Position numbers and translations under genes: made by a program. A stretch of DNA of 64,000 nt, taken from NCBI GenBank assembly GCA_022226955.1, contig CP092079.1:2507043-2571042 (forward strand), written 5' to 3'. The notes under the pieces were generated by a model. That model was not told where the DNA came from. It worked only from the letters and a program-made list of their open reading frames with translations, and ran no database searches. The stretch comes from Nitrospira sp. GTDB taxonomy: Bacteria > Nitrospirota > Nitrospiria > Nitrospirales > Nitrospiraceae. Shown piece by piece: positions 1-8,865 of this stretch (position 1 is its first letter; each line of letters begins with the position of its first letter).

Positions 1-1
1 G

Positions 2-691
2 CTCGTGGCGGTCAAGAGTCGCTGGGGCTTCTGGAAATGTTGCGATCGACTGCGACTCGATGGGTATCCCTGGAACCCGAAGCGGCTCTGGCGCGTGTAT
101 TGTCAGCTGCGGCTGAATCTGCCGCGTCGGACGAAGAAGCGACTGCCGGTCCGTCTGCGCCAACCGTTGGACGTGGTGCCCCAGCCGAATACCACGTGGG
201 CGGTGGACTTCATGAGCGACACGCTCTATGGAGGCCGTCGATTCCGGACGCTGAACATCCTCGATGAAGGCGTCCGCGAGGCGCTGGCGATTGAAGTGGA
301 TACATCGCTACCCGCCGAACGTGTGATCCGGGTGCTGGAACAGGTGGTGGCTTGGCGAGGTCGGCCGCAGGCGATTCGGCTCGACAATGGCCCGGAGCTG
401 ATCGCGGACCGGTTTATGACCTGGTGTGCGGAGCACGGGATCGAACTACGGTATATCCAGCCTGGGAAGCCGAACCAGAATGCGTTCATCGAGCGATTCA
501 ATCGCACCTATCGCACGGAAGTCCTCAATGCGTACGTATTCGAGTCGCTGGAGCAGGTCCGGGAGATCACTGAGGAATGGCTCCAGAGTTACAACGAGGA
601 GCGGCCTCATGAGGCGTTGGCAGGCCTGCCGCCCGCCACGTATCGAACCAACCTTGAAGCCCGAAGTTCTCCATTGGCAGTGTCGCCTTGA
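2..691 (+). CDS. IS3-family transposase (OrfB), 5' end outside window
   Basis: DDE integrase-fold transposase that would catalyse movement of an IS3-type element. Counting from the GTG at base 5, the catalytic triad is visible as D68 (AVDFMSD), D127 (RLDNGPE) and E163 (NAFIERFNRTYR), with the 35-residue D-E spacing typical of IS3 OrfB. The C-terminal YNEERPHEAL and LPPATY motifs are also present. The frame is open to the left edge, so the N-terminal HTH part and OrfA lie outside. The gene ends intact. I could not see a convincing right-hand terminal inverted repeat just after the stop, so the element boundary is undefined. It is the left border of an accessory block. Confidence 0.9.
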   Translation, partial: LVAVKSRWGFWKCCDRLRLDGYPWNPKRLWRVYCQLRLNLPRRTKKRLPVRLRQPLDVVPQPNTTWAVDFMSDTLYGGRRFRTLNILDEGVREALAIEVDTSLPAERVIRVLEQVVAWRGRPQAIRLDNGPELIADRFMTWCAEHGIELRYIQPGKPNQNAFIERFNRTYRTEVLNAYVFESLEQVREITEEWLQSYNEERPHEALAGLPPATYRTNLEARSSPLAVSP

Positions 692-756
692 CGGGGGAGC
701 TTACAGGATGAGAGGCAAAAGCTGAAACCGAGGAAGGGGCGTAAAGGTGGCTCCTT

Positions 757-1162
757 CTCCTATAACTAGACTGTATTAAAATCACCTGGAGTAACAATGG
801 GTTACAAATCATGAGCAAATTTCAATTGTGATCCCTATGGCCTTCTCCCTGAAACTGGCCCCTATTGGCCCCTTGAGCTTACCGGGGGAAAGGAGGGGGC
901 TGGGATGATGGCTTAGAGGAAAGACCGTTGCCCCCTGTAACTCTACGGAATTAGAGGTGCGTGTGGGGTTGGAGGAAAGCGGTTCCTCCCCCTGTAAGGA
1001 GACGGTATTAAAAACATTCGCGGAAACAATGGGCTGCAACTCTTGAGACAAAGCCCCTATTGAGAGGGCAATTCAGCCCCCCGAAGTACTGTGTTCTGTA
1101 ACTCGACCTAATTAAATGAGGTGCGGCTCTTTCCCCCACCACTGTACGGAATTAAATGGGGC
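757..1162. repeat. Interspersed short repeat, five degenerate copies, in a gene-free stretch
   Basis: The 945 bases between the transposase and the recombinase hold no convincing gene. They do contain five copies of a motif close to CTGTAACTCnACGGAATTAAA, usually preceded by a C-rich run. Approximate positions are 759-780, 931-953, 988-1012, 1096-1116 and 1139-1157. Copies one and three extend into a longer direct repeat, about 769-819 and 1001-1053. It shares GTATTAAAA, then ACAATGGG, then CAA-TC-TGAG-CAAA at the same spacing. All copies have the same orientation and irregular spacing. They sit directly upstream of a serine recombinase, so recombinase-associated sites are one possibility. 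Remnants of a repeated gene end are another. Confidence 0.6.
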
Positions 1163-1583
1163 CTTGGTTTCGTCCCTCTATCCTATCCATGAGTGGGTGA
1201 ATCTGGCCGGAGGGGTGCCTGCCGATACTGGCCAGGCAACAATGCAGGGGGCGGGTAGGCAGACTAGCAGAGAGAGAGAATACGGCGAGGCCGTGTTAGG
1301 AGGCTATTTATCCCAGCACCTGCCCACCGGCCCTATGTATATCTGCCCAACCATTGGGGCTTTCAGGAACAACCCACCGAAACCCACTTCCAGTTCAAAC
1401 CACTGGCCGAATCGAAGCAACATAGTGCCCTCCTTGTTAGAAATGAATGGCCCGCTGTGTGGGCCTTGCTGCCACCTTCTACACTGCTCCTTTTCCCTTG
1501 TCGAGCATTTTAATCATCCACTTAAGTATTTAACCCATGTATGGGAGGATCTGTATTCCATCTATTCCTTCTCCGTTCCGGTA

Positions 1584-1612
1584 TTGTTGCGTAGGCTAAA
1601 GGGTAGTATAGT
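1584..1612 (+). promoter_or_regulatory. Candidate sigma-70 promoter of the serine recombinase
   Basis: TTGTTG (1584-1589), a 17-base spacer and TATAGT (1607-1612) match the -35/-10 consensus well and lie 24 bases before the recombinase ATG. A GGAGA ribosome-binding site lies between them. Judged by eye only. Confidence 0.4.
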
Positions 1613-1636
1613 CTGCGAATCAAATGGAGAAAACCC

Positions 1637-2350
1637 ATGAACACAGTGATAACAGCCACGAAACCCACGGTAGCATACCTGCGAGTCAGTACGAGTGAGC
1701 AAGGCCATAGAGGGAACGGTTTGGAGGCACAGCGGGAAGCCGTGGAGCGATTCGCTAGGGCTGAGGGCTTTGCGGTTGTGGAATGGATCACTGAGGTGGA
1801 GACAGGCAAAGGAAGCAACGCACTCGCCCGAAGACCCAAACTTGCGGAGGCGCTAAAGACAGCTCGGCGACGGAAGGCCCCTGTGATTGTGTCAAAGCTT
1901 GACCGGCTCTCTCGTGACGTAGCATTCGTGGCTGGCCTCATGGCCGAGCGGGTGCCCTTCATCGTAACAGAGCTTGGCATGGACGTTGACCCCTTCGTTC
2001 TTCACTTATACGCGGCCCTTGGACAGAAAGAACGGGCTTTGATCTCAAGTAGAACAAAGGAAGCGCTCCAAGCCGTTAAGCGCAGGTTGGCTAGGCAAGG
2101 GAGAAAGCTTGGTAACCCTCATCCTCACAAACTCCGAGAAGCACAGCGGAAAGGGGCGGCTGCCACAAGGACGGCATCCGATAGGTTTGCCGCTTCCGTC
2201 CTGCCTATGATTGAGGGATATACGGCAAAGGGTTTGACGGTGCGTGAGGTTGCAGAAGAGTTGAATAAGAGCGGAGCGCGGACGTTAAGAGGCGGTTCCT
2301 GGCATGCTTCAACGGTGGTGAAGCTGAGGAAGCGTGCGCTGCATCAGTAA
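1637..2350 (+). CDS. Serine recombinase / resolvase-family protein
   Basis: Site-specific serine recombinase of 237 residues. The N-terminal catalytic domain is clear. YLRVSTSEQ near residue 15 carries the nucleophile serine, and KLDRLSRD near residue 85 carries the conserved arginines. A long helix with [11 protein letters not shown] follows, then a short C-terminal DNA-binding part with a helix-turn-helix look ([15 protein letters not shown]). It is longer than Tn3 resolvases but far shorter than large phage integrases. The ATG at 1637 has GGAGA eight bases upstream. The gene lies between an IS remnant and a small lipoprotein, in a stretch with repeats that could be its sites. Partner DNA and direction of reaction are unknown. 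Confidence 0.88.
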   Translation: MNTVITATKPTVAYLRVSTSEQGHRGNGLEAQREAVERFARAEGFAVVEWITEVETGKGSNALARRPKLAEALKTARRRKAPVIVSKLDRLSRDVAFVAGLMAERVPFIVTELGMDVDPFVLHLYAALGQKERALISSRTKEALQAVKRRLARQGRKLGNPHPHKLREAQRKGAAATRTASDRFAASVLPMIEGYTAKGLTVREVAEELNKSGARTLRGGSWHASTVVKLRKRALHQ

Positions 2351-2369
2351 TTACTTTGAAGGGGGCACT

Positions 2370-2858
2370 GTGCGAAAGCTGAATGGTGTGAGTTGCAGGA
2401 CATTCAAGGGCCTGTGTGCTGTTGGTGCGCTTATGGCCCTCTCCGGTTGCATTACGCTTCCGGTCAAGGGTGAGTATAAGGAAGGGGCCGAAAGGTTTCT
2501 CGGATCGGCCACCGGCTACATAGGTGGAGAAGGCGACCTCTCGATAGTTTCTGAAGGGGGCGCAAAATGCGAGGGGCACTTCCGATACATTAACAGCGGG
2601 GTAAACGGTGATGGGGGGTTCAAGTGTTCGGATGGGAGAATGGGTGACTTCTTTTTCACTTCCAATGGGCATGAGGGAGAGGGCTTTGGCAAGGACAACG
2701 AGGGGAAACTATTCCGTTTCCATTTTGGCGGTCCCGAATACGCACCGACTTCATGGGCAGCGCTTGCAGCTACCTTCAATGGAATGAGTCAAACATACCG
2801 GCCCACCACCACCTACTGCACTCAGTATGTCCTCTCGTTCCGATGCACCCACTACTGA
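2370..2858 (+). CDS. Small predicted lipoprotein of unknown function
   Basis: 162 residues from a GTG preceded by GAAGGGGG. An upstream in-frame ATG at 2334 overlaps the recombinase and seems less likely. A short basic N-terminus and hydrophobic stretch end in a lipobox-like LMALSGC, so the mature protein should be a lipid-anchored envelope protein. The rest is rich in Gly and in short beta-like segments (GEGDLSI, CEGHFRYI, GDGGFKCSDGRMGDFFF), which resembles small immunity or surface lipoproteins. I do not recognise the family. It starts 20 bases after the recombinase stop and probably shares its transcript, so it is likely cargo of the same accessory block. Confidence 0.7.
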   Translation: MRKLNGVSCRTFKGLCAVGALMALSGCITLPVKGEYKEGAERFLGSATGYIGGEGDLSIVSEGGAKCEGHFRYINSGVNGDGGFKCSDGRMGDFFFTSNGHEGEGFGKDNEGKLFRFHFGGPEYAPTSWAALAATFNGMSQTYRPTTTYCTQYVLSFRCTHY

Positions 2859-3475
2859 CCTCGTATTGATGGGAAGCGCCGAAGTAGGCGAGTGCCCCAA
2901 GACCTACTGCCGTGGGCGTGGTGGCGGTGCCTGTCTCAGCTCAGGAGAAATGCGGGACGGCACGGGGGGAAATGGTGTCGGGATTCCTCGCGTATACCCT
3001 GCGACACTTTTTCCAAAAAATTATTTTGGCAAGGTAGATGCCACAGCTATACGGTGTCCCTATGGCATTCTCGACTAAAATATTTTGGTTAGAAGCTGTA
3101 TATTGGGTTTATAATTCGGGCGGCCTCTATATGCCGGAGGGCGTTGATTCTGGAGGTTCGTCCACACGTCCTAGCCTTGCAGGGCGATCCGACCAATAGA
3201 CCAAGGACTAGGCCGGAATACTGGGGTTGGGTCACAAAACCGGTGATCTCGGGTGCAGTTACAGAAACTCGGCTGGAAGGTTTTTATTGTGTGGGGTTGT
3301 CAGCTCAAAAACTCCGCGCTGTCGGTGAGGCGCATTGTAGATTTCCTCACCTAAATTGGTCGCTCGGATCTGCGATTGAATGTGTTACGATTTTTGGTGG
3401 TAAGTGGTTACGTGTTTTCCTCAACCCCAAACCACCACGCAAGGGCAACCGCTGGAAATCCACGGTGTTCTGTAA
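2859..3475. other. Intergenic stretch, no supported gene
   Basis: About 600 bases without a credible coding frame. An AT-rich segment near 3010-3120 contains a short inverted repeat (CCAAAA, five bases, TTTTGG, about 3014-3030) and a TATAAT at 3110-3115 with only a weak -35. The longest open frame here (3144-3632) has an unlikely composition and no ribosome-binding site. The stretch probably joins the right edge of the accessory block to older chromosomal sequence. Confidence 0.5.
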
Positions 3476-3658
3476 TCCTCAACTTTCTGGACCGTGCTAC
3501 GATCCTCTCCCGTTGGGGACACCAACCTTCTTCAAGGCGATCCTGTTCAAGGTCTCGGAGGTGTCCCCGTCGTGTTTGCGGATACTGCCGGGTACACTTT
3601 CTATCGTGTGCCGGGCGTTAATGCGTCGATGATCATGTCTGCAAGGGAGAAAGACTGA
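3476..3658 (+). pseudogene. 3' remnant of an unidentified gene, stop overlapping the SUMF1-protein start
   Basis: Frame 3476-3658 has no start codon but encodes a protein-like 60-residue C-terminus, including GDPVQGLGGVPVVF, YTFYRVPGVNAS and AREKD. It ends in TGA that overlaps the next ATG (TGATG), the usual geometry of a translationally coupled operon pair. Upstream the same frame is closed by TAA at 3473-3475 and another stop near 3400. I read it as the surviving tail of a gene that once headed the operon and was truncated by insertions to the left. The family is not recognised. Confidence 0.5.
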
Positions 3659-4512
3659 TGCGACAGGGAATGCGTTGTTATCTGTTGCTTCTGGCGATGG
3701 CGGGGCTGTCGGGAGTCGAAGCGGCCGATCTTCCTTCATCGAAGAGCGCGCCATCCAAGATGGCAGAAGCGATCAAAGGCAAGGACGGAGCTCCGATGCT
3801 TCTGGTTTCTGCAGGCCCTTTCCTCATGGGCAGCAACGATGGGTTGCCGAATGAGCGGCCCGAGCATACGGTGACGGTCAAGGTCTTCTATATTGATCAA
3901 TACGAAGTGACGGCAGGCCGCTATCAGAAGTTTGTGGAGCTGGGCAAACGTGAGATTCAAGATCCGGGAGACGAAGATGCGGGGCGTTCTTTGGAGGATC
4001 GCCCGGTTGTTGGCGTCACCTGGACGGAAGCCGCCGCCTACTGCATCTGGGCGGGAAAACGGCTACCGTCTGAAGCTGAATGGGAAAAGGCGGCGCGGGG
4101 GACGGATGGCCGGCGATATCCATGGGGAGCGATGCAGCCGTTCGTCGATATTGCCAACTACAATCGCGGGCTCTGGGTGAGTGAGACGGTGACGTTGGTG
4201 CCGGTCGGCAGCGGGCTGGATGGGATGAGTGTCCGGCACGGTCTGAAAGAAGGGGGGAAGAGCCCCTATGGATTGGCGCATATGGCAGGAAATGCCGCTG
4301 AATGGGTGAACGATTGGTATGATCGCGAGTATTATCAGCAGAGCCCCGACACCGATCCGTCTGGTCCGAAGAGCGGAGAGAAGCGGGTGCTTCGTGGCGG
4401 ATCCTGGGCGGATCTTCCGACGGCGCTGCGAGTTACCGCTCGATTTTCAGCGGAGCCGGAGTTTGAAGATCGGACGGTCGGGTTTCGATGTGCCATGGAT
4501 GCGTCGAAGTAG
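3658..4512 (+). CDS. Exported SUMF1 / FGE-sulfatase-domain protein lacking the FGE cysteines
   Basis: 284 residues with an N-terminal signal peptide (about residues 1-22, ending VEAAD), then one SUMF1 (formylglycine-generating-enzyme type, C-type-lectin fold) domain. Hallmarks are GPFLMGS, DQYEVTAGRYQKF, PVVGVTWTEAAAYC, AGKRLPSEAEWEKAARG, MAGNAAEWVNDWY and RVLRGGSW followed by VGFRCA. The two active-site cysteines of true FGE, expected just after RGGSW, are absent (SWADLPTALRVTARF), so sulfatase activation is unlikely. Such domains often serve as binding or structural modules in bacterial envelope complexes. AGGGAGA precedes the ATG. A cytochrome c gene follows 61 bases later on the same strand. 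Confidence 0.85.
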   Translation: MRQGMRCYLLLLAMAGLSGVEAADLPSSKSAPSKMAEAIKGKDGAPMLLVSAGPFLMGSNDGLPNERPEHTVTVKVFYIDQYEVTAGRYQKFVELGKREIQDPGDEDAGRSLEDRPVVGVTWTEAAAYCIWAGKRLPSEAEWEKAARGTDGRRYPWGAMQPFVDIANYNRGLWVSETVTLVPVGSGLDGMSVRHGLKEGGKSPYGLAHMAGNAAEWVNDWYDREYYQQSPDTDPSGPKSGEKRVLRGGSWADLPTALRVTARFSAEPEFEDRTVGFRCAMDASK

Positions 4513-4573
4513 GTCGGATCTGTAGAATTATCCCGCAACCGACAACCCTTTCCGATTCTATTCTTAAACGCGC

Positions 4574-5113
4574 ATGCAAGCTGACCCATCTGAACCATCT
4601 GCGAGATCTTCACAGGCCTCTCGCCCACCGGAGCGAACCGCTATTGTGATCGTTATGGGGTTGGTGTTGCTGTATGCGCTATGGACTCTTCGCGCTCCGC
4701 AACGCCCATCGGCCGGACCGGTTGGCCCTTCAACTATCGAACCTACTTCATTGACTGCCGAGATGATTCCACTGGTGTCCGGCGATGAACCCATCATCGA
4801 GATTTTTACCAAAGCCGGTTGTCCTGTGTGTCATGCGATTCCAGGGATTCCTGGTGCGAATGGGCAGGTTGGGCCCGCGCTTACGCTTGGCGTGACGGGG
4901 AGTCAACGGCTAGCCGACTCTTCTTATCGAGGAAGAGCCAGTACCGTGCATGAGTATATTGTGGAGTCCGTTGTCGATCCGTCAGTGTTTGTTGTCCCAG
5001 GGTATCCGGAGCGGACGATGCCGGTGTGGTACGGGGCAAAGTTGAGCGCGCTAGCTCTGGAGAAGATCGCAGATTACTTAGAGCACCAGACGGGGAATGC
5101 TTTGGCGCGGTAG
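4574..5113 (+). CDS. Membrane-anchored monohaem cytochrome c
   Basis: 179 residues. Residues 22-40 form a hydrophobic N-terminal anchor (AIVIVMGLVLLYALW). A low-complexity Pro/Ser linker follows, then one class I cytochrome c domain facing the periplasm. The haem site is CPVCH (C83, C86, H87), and the likely distal ligand is the Met in ERTMPVWYG. The domain ends with the usual helix (LEKIADYLEHQ). It probably carries electrons at the periplasmic face of the membrane. Its partner is unknown, but co-direction with the SUMF1-domain gene suggests a joint complex. No clear ribosome-binding site was seen. Confidence 0.85.
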   Translation: MQADPSEPSARSSQASRPPERTAIVIVMGLVLLYALWTLRAPQRPSAGPVGPSTIEPTSLTAEMIPLVSGDEPIIEIFTKAGCPVCHAIPGIPGANGQVGPALTLGVTGSQRLADSSYRGRASTVHEYIVESVVDPSVFVVPGYPERTMPVWYGAKLSALALEKIADYLEHQTGNALAR

Positions 5114-5145
5114 GCGAGAAACTGTCCATGTTGTGCCGCGTGAGG

Positions 5146-6315
5146 TCAGCGTTTTTTGAGCGGGATGACGTTGCCATTTCCCTGAATCTTAAAGGCGTCG
5201 CTTTGCTGGTGTGAGGGATGTTTATCCAGCAAGGCATTGACCGCGTCATCGCCCTTGAGCCCTTCCAGCTTGATCTTGAGGCGGAGATTGTTGGCGCTGT
5301 CCGCGTTGATCAGGGCCTGTTCCAGACTGATCTTGTTGGCCTTATAGAGCTGGAAGAGGACATGGTCGAAGGTTTGGCAGCCTTCGTCGACTCCTTGCTC
5401 CATCGCTTCCTTCAGCGTATCGATTTCCGCTTTCTTGACGAGATCTTTCACGCGCGGCGTATCCAACATGATTTCCAGCGCCGGCACACGCCGCCCATCG
5501 AGAGAGGGTATGAGGCGTTGAGAAATAATGGCGCGCAGGTTCAGTGAGAGTTGAAGGTAGATTTGCGGATGCCGCTCGACCGGGAAGAAGTTCATAATGC
5601 GCTCAATGGCCTGGTTGGCATTGTTTGAGTGCAGGGTCGCGATGCAGAGGTGTCCGGTTTCCGCGAATGTGATGGCGGCTTCCATGGTTTCGGTATCCCG
5701 GACTTCACCGATGAGAATCACATCGGGGGCCTGCCGAAGGGTGTTTTTCAGCGCATTCTGAAAGTTCAACGTATCGAAGCCGATCTCACGTTGAGTGATC
5801 AGCGATTTCTTGTGGCTGTGGACGAACTCAATCGGATCCTCGACCGTAATGATGTGCCCCTGGTGAACGGAGTTCCGGTGATCGATCATGGCCGCGAGCG
5901 AGCTTGATTTACCCGAGCCGGTGGCGCCAACGACCAGCACCAACCCGCGTTTCGTCATCGCGATATCTTTGATGATGGGCGGGAGTTGCAGCTGATCGAC
6001 CGATTGAATCTCCGCTTTAATGAGACGGAAGACGAGGCCGACGTTGCCTCTTTGGCGGAAGATATTCACGCGGAACCGGCCAAGCTCTTTGTAGTAGAGC
6101 GCCAGGTTCATCTCCATTTTTTCTTCGAACTCGCCGCGCTGTTGTCCACGCATAAGGGCGAGCGCGAGGGCTTCAAGCTGCTCGTTGTTAAAGGGAGGCG
6201 CATCCGTTTGTTGGGTAGATCCGTGGATGCGGTAGATCGGGGGCGCGTCGACCGTGAGGTACATGTCGGACGCTTCCTGATCGACCATCACTTTTAAGAG
6301 GCTGCGGATATCCAT
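5146..6315 (-). CDS. pilU: PilU-type pilus retraction ATPase
   Basis: 389-residue PilT/PilU AAA-type hexameric ATPase powering type IV pilus retraction at the cytoplasmic base. It has Walker A GATGSGKSSS, an Asp box (ITVEDPIEFVH), Walker B (DVILIGEVRD) and a His box (AETGHLCIATLHSN). The C-terminus lacks the PilT AIRNLIRE-type motif and reads TPRVKDLVKKAEI, then continues with a longer tail, as in PilU. It lies 25 bases downstream of pilT on the same strand, so the two are likely co-transcribed. PilU normally acts only together with PilT. Confidence 0.88.
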   Translation of the reverse strand: MDIRSLLKVMVDQEASDMYLTVDAPPIYRIHGSTQQTDAPPFNNEQLEALALALMRGQQRGEFEEKMEMNLALYYKELGRFRVNIFRQRGNVGLVFRLIKAEIQSVDQLQLPPIIKDIAMTKRGLVLVVGATGSGKSSSLAAMIDHRNSVHQGHIITVEDPIEFVHSHKKSLITQREIGFDTLNFQNALKNTLRQAPDVILIGEVRDTETMEAAITFAETGHLCIATLHSNNANQAIERIMNFFPVERHPQIYLQLSLNLRAIISQRLIPSLDGRRVPALEIMLDTPRVKDLVKKAEIDTLKEAMEQGVDEGCQTFDHVLFQLYKANKISLEQALINADSANNLRLKIKLEGLKGDDAVNALLDKHPSHQQSDAFKIQGNGNVIPLKKR

Positions 6316-6340
6316 GCCCGTCTCCGTTGTCTTGCTGTGG

Positions 6341-7405
6341 TTACGCGGCCCCGCTGAGCGAGGAAGCTGATCCGAAGAGGTTTGGGTTCATGCTGCGCGA
6401 TTGCGCTTCGGCTTTTGTGACCAGGCCGCGTGTTGCCAGCTCAAGTAACGCCATGTCCATTGTTTGCATGCCGTCTTTCTGGCTGGCCTGCATGATGCCG
6501 GGAATCTGATGGAGCTTGGCTTCGCGGATCAGATTGCGGACGGCGGTGGTGGCGACCATGATTTCCAGTGCCGCCACACGTCCTCCCGACTTTTTCTTGA
6601 GCAGGGTTTGGGTAATGACAGCTTCCAGCGCTTCTGAGAGCTGCGTTCGGATTTGCGCCTGTTGGGCCGGTGGAAAGGCGTCGATGATACGGTCGATGGT
6701 TTTGGGCGCACTGGAAGTGTGGAGCGTGCCGAAGACCAAGTGTCCGGTTTCTGCTGCGGTCAGCGCGAGCTGAATGGTATCCAAATCGCGCATTTCTCCC
6801 ACGAGCACAATATCGGGGTCTTCGCGAAGTGCGGACTTGAGGGCGTTGGCAAAGGATAGGGTATGCACGCCCAGTTCGCGCTGATTGACGAGGCACTTCT
6901 TGGATTTGTGGACGAACTCAATGGGATCTTCGATCGTAATGATGTGGCCTTCGAAGGTATTGTTCAGATAGTCGACCATGGCGGCGAGCGTCGTTGACTT
7001 ACCCGACCCGGTAGGCCCGGTGACGAGAATGAGCCCTTTTTCCTTGTCGCAGAGCTGGCGCAAGGTTGGCGGCATGCCGAGCTTTTCAAGCGGAAGAATT
7101 TCCGTGGGAATATTTCGGAAGACCGCCCCGAGTCCGCGCTGCTGCACGAAGACGTTCACGCGGAAGCGGGCAATGTCGCCGAGCTCGAACGAGAAGTCGC
7201 ATTCCCGGTGCTCTTCGAAGTTTTTCCGTTGCGTATCCGTCATCATGTCGTAGATCAGCGCATGCGTCTCATCCGACGTAAGCGCGGGGTGGTCCAACTT
7301 CTTGAGGTCGCCATGAATACGGATCATCGGAGGCTCGCCAGAGCTGATATGACAGTCGGAGGCGCCTTCTTTGACTGAAAAGGTCAGGAGTTTGGAAATA
7401 TCCAT
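6341..7405 (-). CDS. pilT: PilT twitching motility / pilus retraction ATPase
   Basis: 354 residues, close to the usual PilT length. N-terminal PAS-like domain, then Walker A GPTGSGKSTT (residues 130-139), Asp box (IITIEDPIEFVHKSKK), Walker B (DIVLVGEMRD), His box (ETGHLVFGTLHTSSAPKTIDRIID) and the PilT-specific C-terminal TAVRNLIREAKLHQ. It hydrolyses ATP to depolymerise PilA and retract pili. It heads the pilT-pilU pair. The pilin and a pilGHI-like operon lie about 13 kb away in this window. Confidence 0.92.
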   Translation of the reverse strand: MDISKLLTFSVKEGASDCHISSGEPPMIRIHGDLKKLDHPALTSDETHALIYDMMTDTQRKNFEEHRECDFSFELGDIARFRVNVFVQQRGLGAVFRNIPTEILPLEKLGMPPTLRQLCDKEKGLILVTGPTGSGKSTTLAAMVDYLNNTFEGHIITIEDPIEFVHKSKKCLVNQRELGVHTLSFANALKSALREDPDIVLVGEMRDLDTIQLALTAAETGHLVFGTLHTSSAPKTIDRIIDAFPPAQQAQIRTQLSEALEAVITQTLLKKKSGGRVAALEIMVATTAVRNLIREAKLHQIPGIMQASQKDGMQTMDMALLELATRGLVTKAEAQSRSMNPNLFGSASSLSGAA

Positions 7406-7556
7406 AAATATGACTCCGTACTAAGACAGATCGACGGCCGTGTGGTTTTCTATGATCGGCACGGTGTTTTCTCTAAATGAATGACTTGTGAGCATCATGC
7501 CACAGCAAGACGGGAAAGCAAGGAATTCGCGGGAAGATGCGGTGCGCGGCTGGGGG

Positions 7557-8717
7557 TTAGAGAAGTCCTACAGATCGTCCTGCGCGTTCAAATGCGGATA
7601 GCGCCAAGTCAATCTGTTCGGGGGAATGCTCAGCTGTGACGGTTACGCGAATGCGGCTGGATCCATCGGGGACTGTCGGCGGACGGATTGCCGGTGCGTA
7701 GACTCCTTGAGCCAGGAGTTGCTCGGCAAAGGCGAGGGCCTTCTCGGCTTGACCGATCAGAATGGGAAGAATGGGGCTGGTGGAATCGGTGAGACGAAAG
7801 CCGAGGCGGGTGAGCTCCGTGAATAAATGGTCGCGATTACGCCATAGCCGCGCGCGCCGCGTCGGATCTTGCTGGAGTACGGTCAGTGCGGCGCATGCCG
7901 CTGCCGCTGAAGCTGGTGGCGGGGCGGTTGTAAACATAAAGGGCCGGCTGGTGTTGACCAGGTATTGAATCATGTCCGCAGGGCCGGCGACATAGGCGCC
8001 GCTGCTGCCAAGGGCTTTGCCAAGGGTGCCCATGTGAAATGGAATCCGGTCTTCGACTCCGAAATGCTCAAGCGTGCCACGACCTGATGGGCCCATCACT
8101 CCAGTGCCGTGAGCGTCGTCGACATAGAGTGCCGCACTGAACCGTTGAGCCAGAGTGGCCAGTTCGGGAAGCGGGGCCAGATCGCCGTCCATGCTGAACA
8201 ATCCGTCTGTCACGATGAGGGTTGGCCGCCTAGAGCCTGCCCGTTTGAGGAGAGACTCAAGGTGATTCATGTCGCGATGTCTGTAAATCCGCAGGTCGGC
8301 GCGACTAAGACGTGCCCCATCGATGAGGCTGGCATGGCAAAGTCGGTCAGCGAAGATCTGTCCGCCTCGTGCAATGAGGGATGGAATGACGCCTATATTT
8401 GCAAGATATCCCGATCCATAGGCCAATGCGGCTGGGGTTCGTTTAAAGGTCGCAAGGGCTTGTTCCAGTTCCGCGTGAGGTGGGAGCGTCCCGCAGACTA
8501 AGCGGGATGCTCCCGATCCTGTTCCATAGCGTTCTGTCGCCTGGATTGCGGCCTGAATGACGGTTGGATGAGTGGCGAGCCCCAAGTAGTCGTTGGAGGC
8601 CAGCAGGATGACGGGGCGTCCGGCGAGTTGGATCGTTGGCCCGGTCGCAGAGTTGAGCGTGTGCAGCCGCCGGATTAGCGATTGATCATTCAGTTGTTGG
8701 AGGCGGTTTTGAAACAT
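7557..8717 (-). CDS. bioF: 8-amino-7-oxononanoate synthase (biotin synthesis)
   Basis: PLP-dependent alpha-oxoamine synthase joining pimeloyl-ACP/CoA and L-alanine. Visible motifs are NDYLGLATHP, GSGASRLVCG, TDGLFSMDGD, the PLP-contact DDAHGTGVMG and the Schiff-base lysine in GTLGKALGSSG. I chose the ATG at 8717 (MFQNRLQQL), giving 386 residues. The frame stays open upstream to 8807, but that extension is Arg/Pro-rich and not conserved-looking. No other bio genes lie nearby, so it stands alone here. CAI-1 or serine palmitoyl type paralogues are alternatives, but the sequence looks like BioF. Confidence 0.88.
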   Translation of the reverse strand: MFQNRLQQLNDQSLIRRLHTLNSATGPTIQLAGRPVILLASNDYLGLATHPTVIQAAIQATERYGTGSGASRLVCGTLPPHAELEQALATFKRTPAALAYGSGYLANIGVIPSLIARGGQIFADRLCHASLIDGARLSRADLRIYRHRDMNHLESLLKRAGSRRPTLIVTDGLFSMDGDLAPLPELATLAQRFSAALYVDDAHGTGVMGPSGRGTLEHFGVEDRIPFHMGTLGKALGSSGAYVAGPADMIQYLVNTSRPFMFTTAPPPASAAAACAALTVLQQDPTRRARLWRNRDHLFTELTRLGFRLTDSTSPILPILIGQAEKALAFAEQLLAQGVYAPAIRPPTVPDGSSRIRVTVTAEHSPEQIDLALSAFERAGRSVGLL

Positions 8718-8865
8718 GGAGAAGGTTCTCGGACCACGCGGTACTCGGGGTCTCTCGCGAGACCGATGGAGAGTGCCAGGCTGAGTTACGTTGACAAGGT
8801 AAATCAATCCCTAGTATAAGGCCCAGGTTCACTCGAAGCGACATCGCCATTCGCCAGGACATCTT

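Noticed and set aside
757-1162. CRISPR array or integron attC array
   Set aside because: Repeats are degenerate, few and irregularly spaced, with no cas genes and no convincing attC-like R'/R'' pairs or integron integrase.
1116-1640. 174-codon plus-strand frame before the recombinase
   Set aside because: No ribosome-binding site, an irregular composition, and it runs through two repeat copies and the recombinase promoter region.
3144-3632. 162-codon plus-strand frame in the 2.9-3.6 kb gap
   Set aside because: No start signals or recognisable motifs. The last part overlaps in another frame the protein-like remnant at 3476-3658, which ends in a coupled TGATG.
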